A stretch of DNA of 46,131 bases, from the NCBI GenBank assembly GCA_023393475.1, contig JAEWLC010000035.1, positions 1 through 46,131 on the forward strand, written 5' to 3'. Below, one piece after another: positions 7,817 through 15,863 of the stretch. The position numbers were made by a program, and so were the translations under genes. The notes under the pieces are model-generated. The model saw only the letters and a list, made by a program, of their open reading frames with translations. It made no database searches and was not told where the DNA came from. This DNA comes from Pseudomonadota bacterium. GTDB lineage: Bacteria > Pseudomonadota > Alphaproteobacteria > Rhizobiales > Devosiaceae. Positions within the stretch are counted from its first letter, which is position 1, and each line of letters starts with the position of its first letter.

Positions 7817-9097
7817 ATGTCAGCCATCCAGTCCATTCTCGGTCGCCAGGTCTGGGATTCGCGCGGCCGCCCCACCGTCGAAGTCGAGGTCACTCTCGCG
7901 TCGGGCGCCACCGGCCGCGCCATCGCCCCCTCGGGCGCCTCCACCGGCAGCCGCGAGGCGCTCGACCGCCGCGACGGCGGCAAGCGCCTCGGCGGCTACG
8001 GCGTCAACGACGCGCTCGCCGCGGTAAACGGCGAAATCGCCAGTCATCTCAACGGCATGGAGGCCTTCGCCCAGTCCCGCACCGACGGCGCGCTGATCGA
8101 ACTCGACGGCACGCAGCAGAAGACCCGGCTTGGCGGCAACGCCATCGTCGCCACCTCCTCCGCCATCGCCTGGGCCGCCGCGGCCGAGCAGAAAATCCCG
8201 CTCTGGCAACACCTTAGGCTCCTCGCCGGCCTCGACACATCGATCCCGCGCATCCCCGCCCCGATGATCCAGATCTTCGGCGGCGGCCGCCATGCCGGCA
8301 ACCGCATCGACATCCAGGACTACCTGATCCTCGCCATCGGCGCGCAAAGCTTCTCTGAAGCCACCGAGCAGATCGCCGAAGTCTACATGGCCGCCGCCAA
8401 GTCCATGGCGCAGCAGGGAAAACTCAACGGCGTCGCCGACGAAGGCGGCGTCTGGCCCGATTTCACCGCCAACGAGGAGGGCCTCGAACTCCTGACCCGC
8501 GCCATCGAGGCCGCCGGCTTCACCCCCGGCCGCGACATCGGCATCGCGCTCGACGTCGCCGCCACCTCTTTCTTCACGGCTGGCAAGTACCGCCTCGCCC
8601 TCGAAGGCCGGGAACTCGACACGTCCGAGATGATCGACCTCCTCGAATCCTGGGTCCGCGCCTACCCCATCGTCTCGCTCGAAGACCCGCTCGCCGAGGA
8701 TGACGATGCCGGTTTCACCGAGATCACCCGCCGACTCGGCAGCTCCACCCAGATCATCGGCGACGACTACCTCACCACCAGCGCCGAGCGCATCACCCGC
8801 GCCGCGACGCTTCAGAGTTGTAATTCTGTACTGCTGAAGTCCAACCAGTGTGGCACGCTGACCGAACTGATCGAGGCAAGCTCACGTGCCCGCGCCATGG
8901 GCTGGAACACAATCCAGTCCGGACGTTCGGGCGAGAGCGAGGATGTCACGCTCAGTCATCTCGCGGTGGGACTGTTGTCCGACCAGATCAAGGTCGGTTC
9001 GATGACGCGCTCTGAGCGTACGGCGAAATGGAATGAAGTGATCCGCATAGAAACAACCTTGCCAAACCCGCATTATTGGCGTTTCAACGTACCATAA
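7817..9097 (+). CDS. Enolase (phosphopyruvate hydratase) homologue with altered active site
   Basis: A 426-residue enolase-family protein. Retained: loop SGASTG (39-44), His159, general acid Glu209 in DEGG, metal ligands Asp246, Glu289 and Asp316/317, base Lys341, Arg370 and Ser371, and Lys392 in QIKVGS. Changed: the His of the invariant SHRSGE is Gly369 (SGRSGE), and the Glu of IQEF is Asp168 (IQDY). Both positions line the phosphate/substrate site in housekeeping enolases. It lacks the pyrG/eno context and has no clear ribosome binding site, relying on coupling to the kinase 7 bp upstream. It is probably an accessory paralogue acting on 2-phosphoglycerate or a related phospho-acid in sugar-acid breakdown. 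A genome-wide count of enolases would show whether it is the only one. Confidence 0.85.
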   Translation: MSAIQSILGRQVWDSRGRPTVEVEVTLASGATGRAIAPSGASTGSREALDRRDGGKRLGGYGVNDALAAVNGEIASHLNGMEAFAQSRTDGALIELDGTQQKTRLGGNAIVATSSAIAWAAAAEQKIPLWQHLRLLAGLDTSIPRIPAPMIQIFGGGRHAGNRIDIQDYLILAIGAQSFSEATEQIAEVYMAAAKSMAQQGKLNGVADEGGVWPDFTANEEGLELLTRAIEAAGFTPGRDIGIALDVAATSFFTAGKYRLALEGRELDTSEMIDLLESWVRAYPIVSLEDPLAEDDDAGFTEITRRLGSSTQIIGDDYLTTSAERITRAATLQSCNSVLLKSNQCGTLTELIEASSRARAMGWNTIQSGRSGESEDVTLSHLAVGLLSDQIKVGSMTRSERTAKWNEVIRIETTLPNPHYWRFNVP

Positions 9098-9130
9098 ATT
9101 GTATGACTTTTTGCCGGTTGGGGGGACAGC

Positions 9131-10156
9131 TTGGCAGCTGATGGAAACAATGGGCGCGGCAAGCGCGCCGTTCGCGTCGAGGATGTTGCCCGCGTAGCCG
9201 GTGTTTCGCCGATTACCGTGTCACGCGCGCTGTCCTATCCCGAAAAGGTCAAGGAAGAGACGCGCCAGCGCATCCTCGCGGCGGTGGCGGAGACCGGTTA
9301 TGTGGTCAACCACTTCGCCTCCTCGCTTCGTTCGGGCCGCTCGACCATCGTCACCGTCTTCGTCTCGAACCTCTCCAACCCGCACTTCGCCACCTCGATC
9401 CAGGGCATTGTCGATGCCTTCGAGGGCAGTGGCTTCCACCTGATGTTCGCCCAGATCGGCTACTCGGAGAACACCGAGATCGATGTCGTCAGCGCCGCCC
9501 TGCCATTCCGGCCGGCCGGCGTCATCTTTACCGGCGTGGTTCGGGCCCAGGCGACACGCGAAGCTGTCGACAAGCTCGATATCCCGATCATCGAGATGTG
9601 GGGCCACCGCGACGACCCCATCGACATGCTGGTCGGCTTTTCCAATGCCGATGGCGGCCGCCTCATGGGCCGGCATTTCGGCAAGCAGGGCTTCCGCCAC
9701 ATCAGCTATAGCGGCCACACCACCGAGCGCGGCGCCGAGCGCATCGCCGGATTCCGCGAGGGCCTCGCCGAATACGGCGCCGAGCTCGCCCTTGTCCATC
9801 CCATGGAAGGCACGCGGGGCATCATCGACGGCATGGCCGCCTTCGACGAGATCATCGACCGGCTGCCAGGATGCGACGCCATCTTCTTCGGCACCGACAT
9901 CCTCGCCGTCGGCGCCATCCTGCGCGCCAGCGAACGCGACATCGCCGTGCCGGGACAGGTCGCAATCGCCGGCTTCGGCGGGCTCGATTTCACCGCCCAC
10001 GCACGCCCCACGCTGACCACGCTCAACATCGAGGGCTACGAGATGGGGCGCAACGCCGGCACCATGATGCTCGCCCGATTGAAGGGCGAACGGGTCGAGC
10101 GCCCGATCTTCGACTACCCCATCACGCTCATCGAGCGGCAGAGCACCGCACGCTGA
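9131..10156 (+). CDS. LacI family transcriptional regulator
   Basis: A 341-residue LacI/GalR repressor. The N-terminal helix-turn-helix covers about residues 14-35 (VEDVARVAGVSPITVSRALS). The periplasmic-binding-protein-like sensor domain follows, with the typical AIFFGTDILAVGAI and PGQVAIAGFGG segments. It starts with TTG at 9131 behind a GGGGGGAC box; no in-frame ATG precedes the HTH. It lies 33 bp after the enolase homologue and 132 bp before the dehydratase and probably controls both. Family members of this sequence type are mostly gluconate/sugar-acid regulators (GntR-like); the effector is not deducible. Confidence 0.9.
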   Translation: MAADGNNGRGKRAVRVEDVARVAGVSPITVSRALSYPEKVKEETRQRILAAVAETGYVVNHFASSLRSGRSTIVTVFVSNLSNPHFATSIQGIVDAFEGSGFHLMFAQIGYSENTEIDVVSAALPFRPAGVIFTGVVRAQATREAVDKLDIPIIEMWGHRDDPIDMLVGFSNADGGRLMGRHFGKQGFRHISYSGHTTERGAERIAGFREGLAEYGAELALVHPMEGTRGIIDGMAAFDEIIDRLPGCDAIFFGTDILAVGAILRASERDIAVPGQVAIAGFGGLDFTAHARPTLTTLNIEGYEMGRNAGTMMLARLKGERVERPIFDYPITLIERQSTAR

Positions 10157-10162
10157 TCCGGC

Positions 10163-10177
10163 ATTGCCAACCGCAAT
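10163..10177. promoter_or_regulatory. Possible LacI-type operator
   Basis: An inverted repeat ATTGC-N5-GCAAT lies in the 132-bp gap between the LacI-type gene and the dehydratase. The gap and position suit an operator. It lacks the central CG dyad of standard LacI operators and I found no second copy, so support is weak. Confidence 0.25.
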
Positions 10178-10288
10178 AGCGGATGTCTATCATTCCCGCC
10201 GGTACGGTCCTCCCCCATCTAAGGAATGTCTGCCCAAGCCAGGTCGTTTGGGCTAAAGGATCGTCCGGAACTTCTTGAGGAGATCACT

Positions 10289-12100
10289 ATGAGTTCGGGT
10301 AACGGCGAGACCAACAAGGGCAAGAAGCTCCGGTCGCGCGCCTGGTTCGATAATCCGGAGAACCCGGACATGACGGCGCTCTATCTCGAGCGCTATCTCA
10401 ACTACGGCATTTCCCGGGAGGAACTGCAGTCCGGCAAGCCGATCATCGGCATCGCCCAGACCGGCTCCGACATTTCGCCGTGCAACCGCCACCATCTCGA
10501 ATTGGCTAAGCGCGTGCGCGACGGCATCCGCGACGCTGGCGGCATCGCGCTCGAATTCCCGGTCCACCCGATCCAGGAAACCGGCAAGCGCCCGACCGCC
10601 GGCCTCGACCGTAACCTCGCCTATCTCAGCCTCGTCGAAGTGCTCTACGGCTACCCGCTCGATGGCGTGGTGCTGACCATCGGCTGCGACAAGACCACAC
10701 CCGCCATGCTGATGGGCGCCGCGACCGTCAATATTCCCGCCATTGCCCTCTCCGTCGGCCCGATGCTCAACGGCTGGTTCCGCGGCGAGCGCACCGGCTC
10801 GGGCACCATCGTGTGGAAGGCTCGCCAGATGATGGCGGCCGGCGAGATCGGCTACGAGCAGTTCATCGAACTGGTGGCGTCCTCCGCCCCCTCGACCGGC
10901 TACTGCAACACCATGGGCACCGCCTCGACCATGAACTCGCTGGCCGAGTCGCTGGGCATGCAGCTGCCCGGTTCGGCCGCCATTCCGGCGCCCTATCGTG
11001 ACCGGCAGGAAATGGCCTGGCGCACCGGCATGCGCATCGTCGAGATGGTGCACGAGGACCTGAAGCCCTCGGACATCCTGACCAAGGACAACTTCATCAA
11101 CACCATCGTCGTCAACTCGGCGATCGGCGGTTCGACCAACGCCCCCATCCACATCAACGCCATCGCCAAGCATATCGGCGTCGAGCTCAACATCGACGAC
11201 TGGCAGAAGCACGGCCACAAGGTCCCGCTGCTGGTCAACATGCAGCCGGCCGGCGAGTACCTGGGCGAGGATTACTACCATGCCGGCGGCGTGCCGGCCG
11301 TGGTCAACGAGCTGATGAAGCAGGGCCTCATCCGTGAGAACGCCCCGACCGTCAACGGCAAGACCATCGGCGAGAACTGCCGCGCGACCACGATCCAGGA
11401 CGACAAGGTCATCCGCTCCTTCGACAACCCGATGAAGGCGGAAGCCGGCTTCCTCGTGCTGCGCGGCAACCTCTTCGACAACGCCATCATGAAGACCTCG
11501 GTGATCTCCGAGGAATTCAAGCAGCGTTATCTCTCCGATCCCACCTCGCCGAACGCCTTCGAAGGCAAGGCCGTGGTGTTCGACGGTCCGGAGGATTACC
11601 ACCACCGCATCGACGACCCCTCGCTGGCCATCGACGAGCACACCCTGCTCTTCATGCGCGGCGCCGGCCCGATCGGCTACCCGGGCGCCGCCGAAGTCGT
11701 GAACATGCGGCCGCCTGATTACCTCATCAAGAAGGGCATCACCTCGCTCGCCTGCATCGGTGACGGCCGCCAGTCCGGCACCTCGGGCTCGCCCTCGATC
11801 CTCAACGCTTCCCCGGAAGCTGCGGCCGGCGGCAACCTCGCGATCCTCAAGACCGGCGACCGTGTGCGCATCGACCTCAACAAGGGCGAAGCCGACATCC
11901 TCATCTCCGCCGAGGAGATCGAGCAGCGTCGTGCCGAACTGCACGCAGCGGGTGGCTACAAGTATCCGGCCCACCAGACGCCTTGGCAGGAAATCCAGCG
12001 CGGGCTGGTCGACCAGCTCGGCAATGGCGGCGTGCTGAAGCCGGCGGTGAACTACCAGCGGCTGGCCCAGACAGCGGGCCTCCCCCGCGACAACCACTAG
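10289..12100 (+). CDS. IlvD/Edd family sugar-acid dehydratase (XylD/AraC-like)
   Basis: A 603-residue Fe-S dehydratase that should convert an aldonate (xylonate, arabonate or similar) to the 2-keto-3-deoxy acid. Cluster ligands are Cys65 (DISPCN), Cys133 (GCDKTTPA) and Cys206 (GYCNTMGTAS); Lys135 fits the carbamylated Mg-binding lysine. A GDGRQSGTS motif carries the catalytic serine. These match the spacing known for L-arabinonate dehydratase, and the SRAWFDNP start and PRDNH end recall Caulobacter XylD. TTGAGGAGA at 10275-10283 selects the ATG at 10289. It is too divergent in these motifs to be housekeeping IlvD. It ends the putative sugar-acid locus. Confidence 0.88.
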   Translation: MSSGNGETNKGKKLRSRAWFDNPENPDMTALYLERYLNYGISREELQSGKPIIGIAQTGSDISPCNRHHLELAKRVRDGIRDAGGIALEFPVHPIQETGKRPTAGLDRNLAYLSLVEVLYGYPLDGVVLTIGCDKTTPAMLMGAATVNIPAIALSVGPMLNGWFRGERTGSGTIVWKARQMMAAGEIGYEQFIELVASSAPSTGYCNTMGTASTMNSLAESLGMQLPGSAAIPAPYRDRQEMAWRTGMRIVEMVHEDLKPSDILTKDNFINTIVVNSAIGGSTNAPIHINAIAKHIGVELNIDDWQKHGHKVPLLVNMQPAGEYLGEDYYHAGGVPAVVNELMKQGLIRENAPTVNGKTIGENCRATTIQDDKVIRSFDNPMKAEAGFLVLRGNLFDNAIMKTSVISEEFKQRYLSDPTSPNAFEGKAVVFDGPEDYHHRIDDPSLAIDEHTLLFMRGAGPIGYPGAAEVVNMRPPDYLIKKGITSLACIGDGRQSGTSGSPSILNASPEAAAGGNLAILKTGDRVRIDLNKGEADILISAEEIEQRRAELHAAGGYKYPAHQTPWQEIQRGLVDQLGNGGVLKPAVNYQRLAQTAGLPRDNH

Positions 12101-12110
12101 GAACGAAGTC

Positions 12111-12137
12111 AAAGGGCCGGTCACACCGGCCCTTTTT
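12111..12137 (+). terminator. Intrinsic terminator of the sugar-acid locus
   Basis: A perfect 9-bp stem AGGGCCGGT/ACCGGCCCT with a 3-nt loop and a T5 run begins 10 bp after the dehydratase stop. It is the clearest Rho-independent terminator on the plus strand. Confidence 0.9.
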
Positions 12138-12156
12138 ACTTGCGCTGGCGCCGCCG

Positions 12157-12696
12157 ATGAGCCAACAAGCCGCCGCAATGTTTGACGAATTGATGGGTTC
12201 GAGCGCACTATCCAAAGCGCTCAAGGCGGGTGAGGGCTCGATGTCGGATATTCTGGACTACTGCAAAGGGCGTGACATCCACACCTTTCGCGCCGGCCAT
12301 GTGCTGATCAAGGAAGGCGGACAGGAGGGCAAGCTCTTCGTCCTCGTCGACGGCCAGATCGAAGTGCTGCGCAAGGATACCCAGGTCAGCTATATCGACG
12401 AACCCGGCTCGATCTTCGGCGAAATGGCGGTCCTGCTGGACATGCCCTCGAGCGCCACGGTCAAGGCGCTGTCGACGGTCAAGGCCTATGTCATCGACGA
12501 CGCCCTGAGCTTCCTCGGCAGCCAGCCCGAAATCGCGCTCTATGTCGGCACGCTTCTCGCCCGCCGGCTCTACTACACCACGTCCTACCTCGTGGACCTG
12601 CAGCAGCAGTCGCAGGGCAAGCGCGAAGACCTCGACCTCGTCGACAAGATCCTCGCCCAGCTCGTCGAACCCGACGACAAGCGCAAGAAGAACTGA
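12157..12696 (+). CDS. Cyclic-nucleotide-binding domain protein
   Basis: A protein of about 179 residues whose central ~110 residues form a CRP/PKA-type cNMP-binding barrel. It shows the phosphate-binding cassette region FGEMAVLLDMPSSATVKAL and preceding turns GGQEGKLFVLVDGQIEV. No HTH domain follows; the C terminus is a charged helix (KREDLDLVDKILAQLVEPDDKRKKN). In the cassette the usual R-T-A is S-A-T, close to the canonical form. The start is uncertain: ATG 12157 lacks a ribosome binding site, while ATG 12241 has GGTGAGG just upstream. A class III adenylate cyclase lies 0.8 kb downstream, suggesting a cAMP partner. Confidence 0.75.
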   Translation: MSQQAAAMFDELMGSSALSKALKAGEGSMSDILDYCKGRDIHTFRAGHVLIKEGGQEGKLFVLVDGQIEVLRKDTQVSYIDEPGSIFGEMAVLLDMPSSATVKALSTVKAYVIDDALSFLGSQPEIALYVGTLLARRLYYTTSYLVDLQQQSQGKREDLDLVDKILAQLVEPDDKRKKN

Positions 12697-12741
12697 GCTG
12701 CTGAAACGGGCCGCCAAAAGACGCCGGCCCTGCAACCTTCC

Positions 12742-12840
12742 ACCGTCATCCCCGGGCTTGACCCGGGGACCCACGCGATCTCTCCACCGTCTCTGGGTCT
12801 GGGTCGCCCCGGGTGGGTCACCACCGATGGACTTACGGTG
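12742..12840. repeat. REP-like palindrome (type A)
   Basis: GTCATCCCCGGGC followed by GACCCGGGGACCCACG forms a hairpin at 12745-12775. A decayed partner (GGGTC..CCCGGG..GGGTC) follows to about 12840. The same frame recurs at 15761, 27756 and 32755. It fills most of the 160-bp gap between the CNB gene and the DUF3307 gene. Confidence 0.7.
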
Positions 12841-12856
12841 CGCACGGCTGTGCCCC

Positions 12857-13243
12857 CTACACCAACCCCTTGCTCATCAGCGCCAGATAGATGATCGCGC
12901 CATAGGTCAGCTGGTGAAAGATCTGGTCGAGCCCGTGCAGCCCCCAGAAGCGCTGCGGCTGCGTATCCACGTGCACGCCGCGCGAATAGGCGATCTTGGC
13001 GTAGTCGAGCACGTAGTGGATCACGAACTCGACGAAGACGATGCCGGCGATCCAGTTGAGCGGCACGCCGGCCAGCAGCAGCACCAGCGCGGTCAGCAGC
13101 GCATGCGCGCCGGCATGCGCATAGCCGCCGATGCGACGGAAATCGCCCTTGCCTGCGAGCATCCATCCCGGCTGGAGGAAGTAGTCGGCGACGTAGTGCT
13201 TCAGCTCCAGCCCGACGAAGAGCAGAAAGAAGAGTGCGACCAT
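12857..13243 (-). CDS. DUF3307 domain membrane protein
   Basis: A 128-residue integral membrane protein with about four helices (VALFFLLFVGLELKHYVADY, HALLTALVLLLAGVPLNW, IVFVEFVIHYVLDYAK, a C-terminal YGAIIYLALMS). Conserved His/Asp pairs sit in membrane segments (KHYVADYF, HYVLDYAK, LDQIFHQ), as in DUF3307. The function is unknown. The ATG at 13243 is preferred; an upstream ATG at 13276 would add a polar segment without a membrane signal. It is convergent with the CNB gene and divergent from the cyclase. Confidence 0.75.
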   Translation of the reverse strand: MVALFFLLFVGLELKHYVADYFLQPGWMLAGKGDFRRIGGYAHAGAHALLTALVLLLAGVPLNWIAGIVFVEFVIHYVLDYAKIAYSRGVHVDTQPQRFWGLHGLDQIFHQLTYGAIIYLALMSKGLV

Positions 13244-13482
13244 TTCGGTCTTGTCCTTGCGAGGCGGGTCCCCCATCGGCCCGCGCCGGTCTCGCGGCAA
13301 TGCTCGCAAGTGCCGCCGATTGAGGCAAGCACAGAGTTGTGCCTTATACTGGCAAGCGCGGGCAGGCATTCACGTCGTATTCAGGCACGCCGTGGCAGCA
13401 GCCTGCCGGATGGAGGATTTGATGCGCCGGCCGGGACCTCGATCGATCAAGCGCACGCCGCCTGCTGGAGCCACCGGCTGAG

Positions 13483-15657
13483 ATGCTCCGCCGTGTCCTC
13501 CCCTATCTTGCCGGTTTCGTCGTCGTCTTCCTGCTGACCCTGCTGCGCATCGCCGATCCCTTCCCGGTCCAGGTGGCGCGCGAGCTGTCCTTCGATTTCT
13601 ACCAGCGCCTCCATCCGCGCGCCGATGCCGATTTCCCGGTCCGCGTCATCGATATCGACGAGCGCTCCCTTGCCGAGCTCGGCCAATGGCCCTGGCCCCG
13701 CGACCGCCTCGCCACCATTGCCGACCGGCTGACCGAGCTGGGTGCCGCCGCGATCGGCTTCGACTTCCTCTTCCCCGAGCCCGACCGCATGTCGCCGAGC
13801 CGTGTCGCTGCCACCATTCCCGGCGTCGATACCTCCGCGCTCCCCGATTACGACGCCATCTTCGCCACCGCGCTCGCCCGTTCGCCCTCGATCCTCGGGC
13901 TGTCGCAGACCGGGGCCGGCGCGCCGCTGACCGGCAGCCCCAAGGGCGGCTTCGCCATTTCCGGGCCCGATCCGTCCGAGCGCATCCCCTACCTCGATGG
14001 CGTCGCCGCGCCGCTGCCGATCCTGCGCGATGCAGCGCCCGGCCTCGCCGTCGTCAGCCTCAACGCCGGCCTCGCCGCCGGCACCGTGCGCCGCCTGCCG
14101 ATGGTGTGGACCAATGGCAGCGACATGTATCCGACGCTGTCGGTCGAAGCCCTGCGCATCGCGCTCGGCATCGGCGCCGTCGTCGTCTTCGGCGACACCG
14201 CCGCCGCGGGCTATGTCGAGGCCATGAAGATCGGCCAGTTCCAGGTGCCCCTCACCTCCGAGGGCGATCTCTGGCTCTATTACAGCCGCCCCGACCCCGA
14301 CATGTCGATCTCCGCCGCCGACCTTCTCGGCCCCGGCTATCGCCAGCTCGCCGATCGGCTTGCCGGCAATATCGTCCTCATCGGCACCTCCGCCTCGGGC
14401 CTGCTCGACCTGCGCAACACCGTGCTCGGCGACAACGTGCCGGGCGTCACCATCCACGCCCAGGCCATCGAGCAGATCCTCTCCGACAGCTACCTGACCC
14501 GCCCCGACTGGGTCGCCGGCCTCGAGATCGTCGGCTTCCTGCTGCTCGGCCTCATCCTCGTCGGCGTCGTCCTGTCGCTCGGCCCGATCGCCGGCCTCGT
14601 CGCCGGCGCCCTCAGCCTCGGCAGCGCCATCGGCGTCTCCTGGTGGATGTTCGTCTCCCAGGGCGCCATGCTCGATCCGAGCTTCCCCTTCTTCGGGCTG
14701 ACCATCCTCTATCTCGCACTGGTCTTCTTCCGCTTCCTCACCACCGAGCGGGCCAAGCGCCAGATCCGCCGCAACTTCGGCTATTACGTCGCGCCATCGC
14801 TGCTGACCCAGATCGAAAAGAACGGCGCCGAACTGAAGCTCGGTGGCGACATCCGCCGTATCACCGTGCTGTTTTCCGACATGCGCGGCTTCACCTCGCT
14901 CAGCGAGCGGGTCGAGCCGCAGCGGATCCTCTCGATCCTCAACACCCTGTTCGGCGCGCTCGGCAAGGAGATCGTCGGGCGCTTCGGCACCATCGACAAG
15001 TTCATCGGCGACGCCATCATGGCGTTCTGGAACGCCCCCGTCGACGTGCCCGACCACGAGCGCAAGGCCCTCAGCGCCGCCCTCGGCATGCGCCACAAGC
15101 TGGCCGAGCTCAACCATTCCGACGCCTTCCACCTCAAGGCCACCAAGGGCCCTGTCGATTCGCTCGGCATCGGCATCGGCCTCTGCTCGGGCGAGGCGCT
15201 GGTCGGCAACATGGGCCTCGAAACCCGCTTCGACTACTCTGCCCTCGGCGACACCGTGAACGTCGCGAGCCGGGTCGAAAGCGCCTGCAAGGAAGTCGGC
15301 TACGACATCCTCTGCGCCGAGCCGACCCGCGAGGCCGCCCAGAACTACGCCCTGCTCGAAGCCGGCGCCCTGGCGCTGAAGGGCAAGTCCGATCGCGTCC
15401 GCATCTACCTCGTCGTCGGCGACGACAAGCTCGCCGCCACCGGCGCCTTCAGCCTGCTCCGCGCCACCCACGCCGAAGCGCTCGAGGGCCTCCGCACCGG
15501 CAAGGACATCCACGGCGCCATCGCCGAATGCCTCGCACTCTGCCCCCAGGTCGAGCCCGGCCTCAGGAAATTCTACGAACAGCTCCCCGGCCGCCGCGCC
15601 GATTTCGAAGCCAGGGACACGATGCAGCCGCTGACCCCGGAAGTCGCCGCGCAGTAG
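13483..15657 (+). CDS. Adenylate/guanylate cyclase with CHASE2 sensor domain
   Basis: A 724-residue membrane class III cyclase. Residues 1-25 hold the first membrane helix, about 30-335 an extracytoplasmic CHASE2 domain, about 347-420 three membrane helices, and about 455-645 the catalytic domain. Metal-binding Asp466 is in FSDMRGFTS; the second Asp is in GDAIMAF; the purine-specifying Lys is in IDKFIGD and Asp in ALGDTVNVASR, which fits ATP. It should make cAMP in response to an external signal. The ribosome binding site at 13483 is weak, but the helix begins immediately after it. The CNB protein upstream is a plausible effector. Confidence 0.92.
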   Translation: MLRRVLPYLAGFVVVFLLTLLRIADPFPVQVARELSFDFYQRLHPRADADFPVRVIDIDERSLAELGQWPWPRDRLATIADRLTELGAAAIGFDFLFPEPDRMSPSRVAATIPGVDTSALPDYDAIFATALARSPSILGLSQTGAGAPLTGSPKGGFAISGPDPSERIPYLDGVAAPLPILRDAAPGLAVVSLNAGLAAGTVRRLPMVWTNGSDMYPTLSVEALRIALGIGAVVVFGDTAAAGYVEAMKIGQFQVPLTSEGDLWLYYSRPDPDMSISAADLLGPGYRQLADRLAGNIVLIGTSASGLLDLRNTVLGDNVPGVTIHAQAIEQILSDSYLTRPDWVAGLEIVGFLLLGLILVGVVLSLGPIAGLVAGALSLGSAIGVSWWMFVSQGAMLDPSFPFFGLTILYLALVFFRFLTTERAKRQIRRNFGYYVAPSLLTQIEKNGAELKLGGDIRRITVLFSDMRGFTSLSERVEPQRILSILNTLFGALGKEIVGRFGTIDKFIGDAIMAFWNAPVDVPDHERKALSAALGMRHKLAELNHSDAFHLKATKGPVDSLGIGIGLCSGEALVGNMGLETRFDYSALGDTVNVASRVESACKEVGYDILCAEPTREAAQNYALLEAGALALKGKSDRVRIYLVVGDDKLAATGAFSLLRATHAEALEGLRTGKDIHGAIAECLALCPQVEPGLRKFYEQLPGRRADFEARDTMQPLTPEVAAQ

Positions 15658-15675
15658 GGCACCGGCCTCTCCCTG

Positions 15676-15842
15676 ATCCTCCCCCGCGTGGCGGGGGAGG
15701 GGGACCAGCGAAGCCGGTGGAGGGGGCGGCCACATCCACCGTCTCGCGCCATCCACCGTCTTCCCCGGGCGAAGACCCGGGGACCCAGCGATGCCGCACC
15801 ATCCCCATGGGTCCGCGGGTCAAGCCCGCGGATGACGACTGA
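15676..15842. repeat. Composite REP-like element (types B and A)
   Basis: A type B unit (CTCCCCCGC-GCGGGGGAGGGGGACC..GGTGGAGGGGG, 15676-15728) is followed by an inverted pair of type A hairpins (left 15761-15791, right 15808-15838). The right hairpin TGGGTCCGCGGGTCAAGCCC is identical to one at 27809. It occupies the gap between the convergent cyclase and SelO genes. Confidence 0.75.
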
Positions 15843-15863
15843 AGCGGCGGCGGCAAGTCGCCC

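Noticed and set aside
7817..9097. Housekeeping enolase (eno)
   Set aside because: Two highly conserved active-site positions are changed and the context is a LacI-linked catabolic locus. I cannot count enolases in the rest of the genome, so this remains a judgement.
13447..15756. Open frame of 769 codons on the minus strand
   Set aside because: It lies antisense to the CHASE2 cyclase, whose domains are clear. Its product is low-complexity Gly/Ala/Asp/Glu without recognisable motifs, typical of GC-rich shadow frames.
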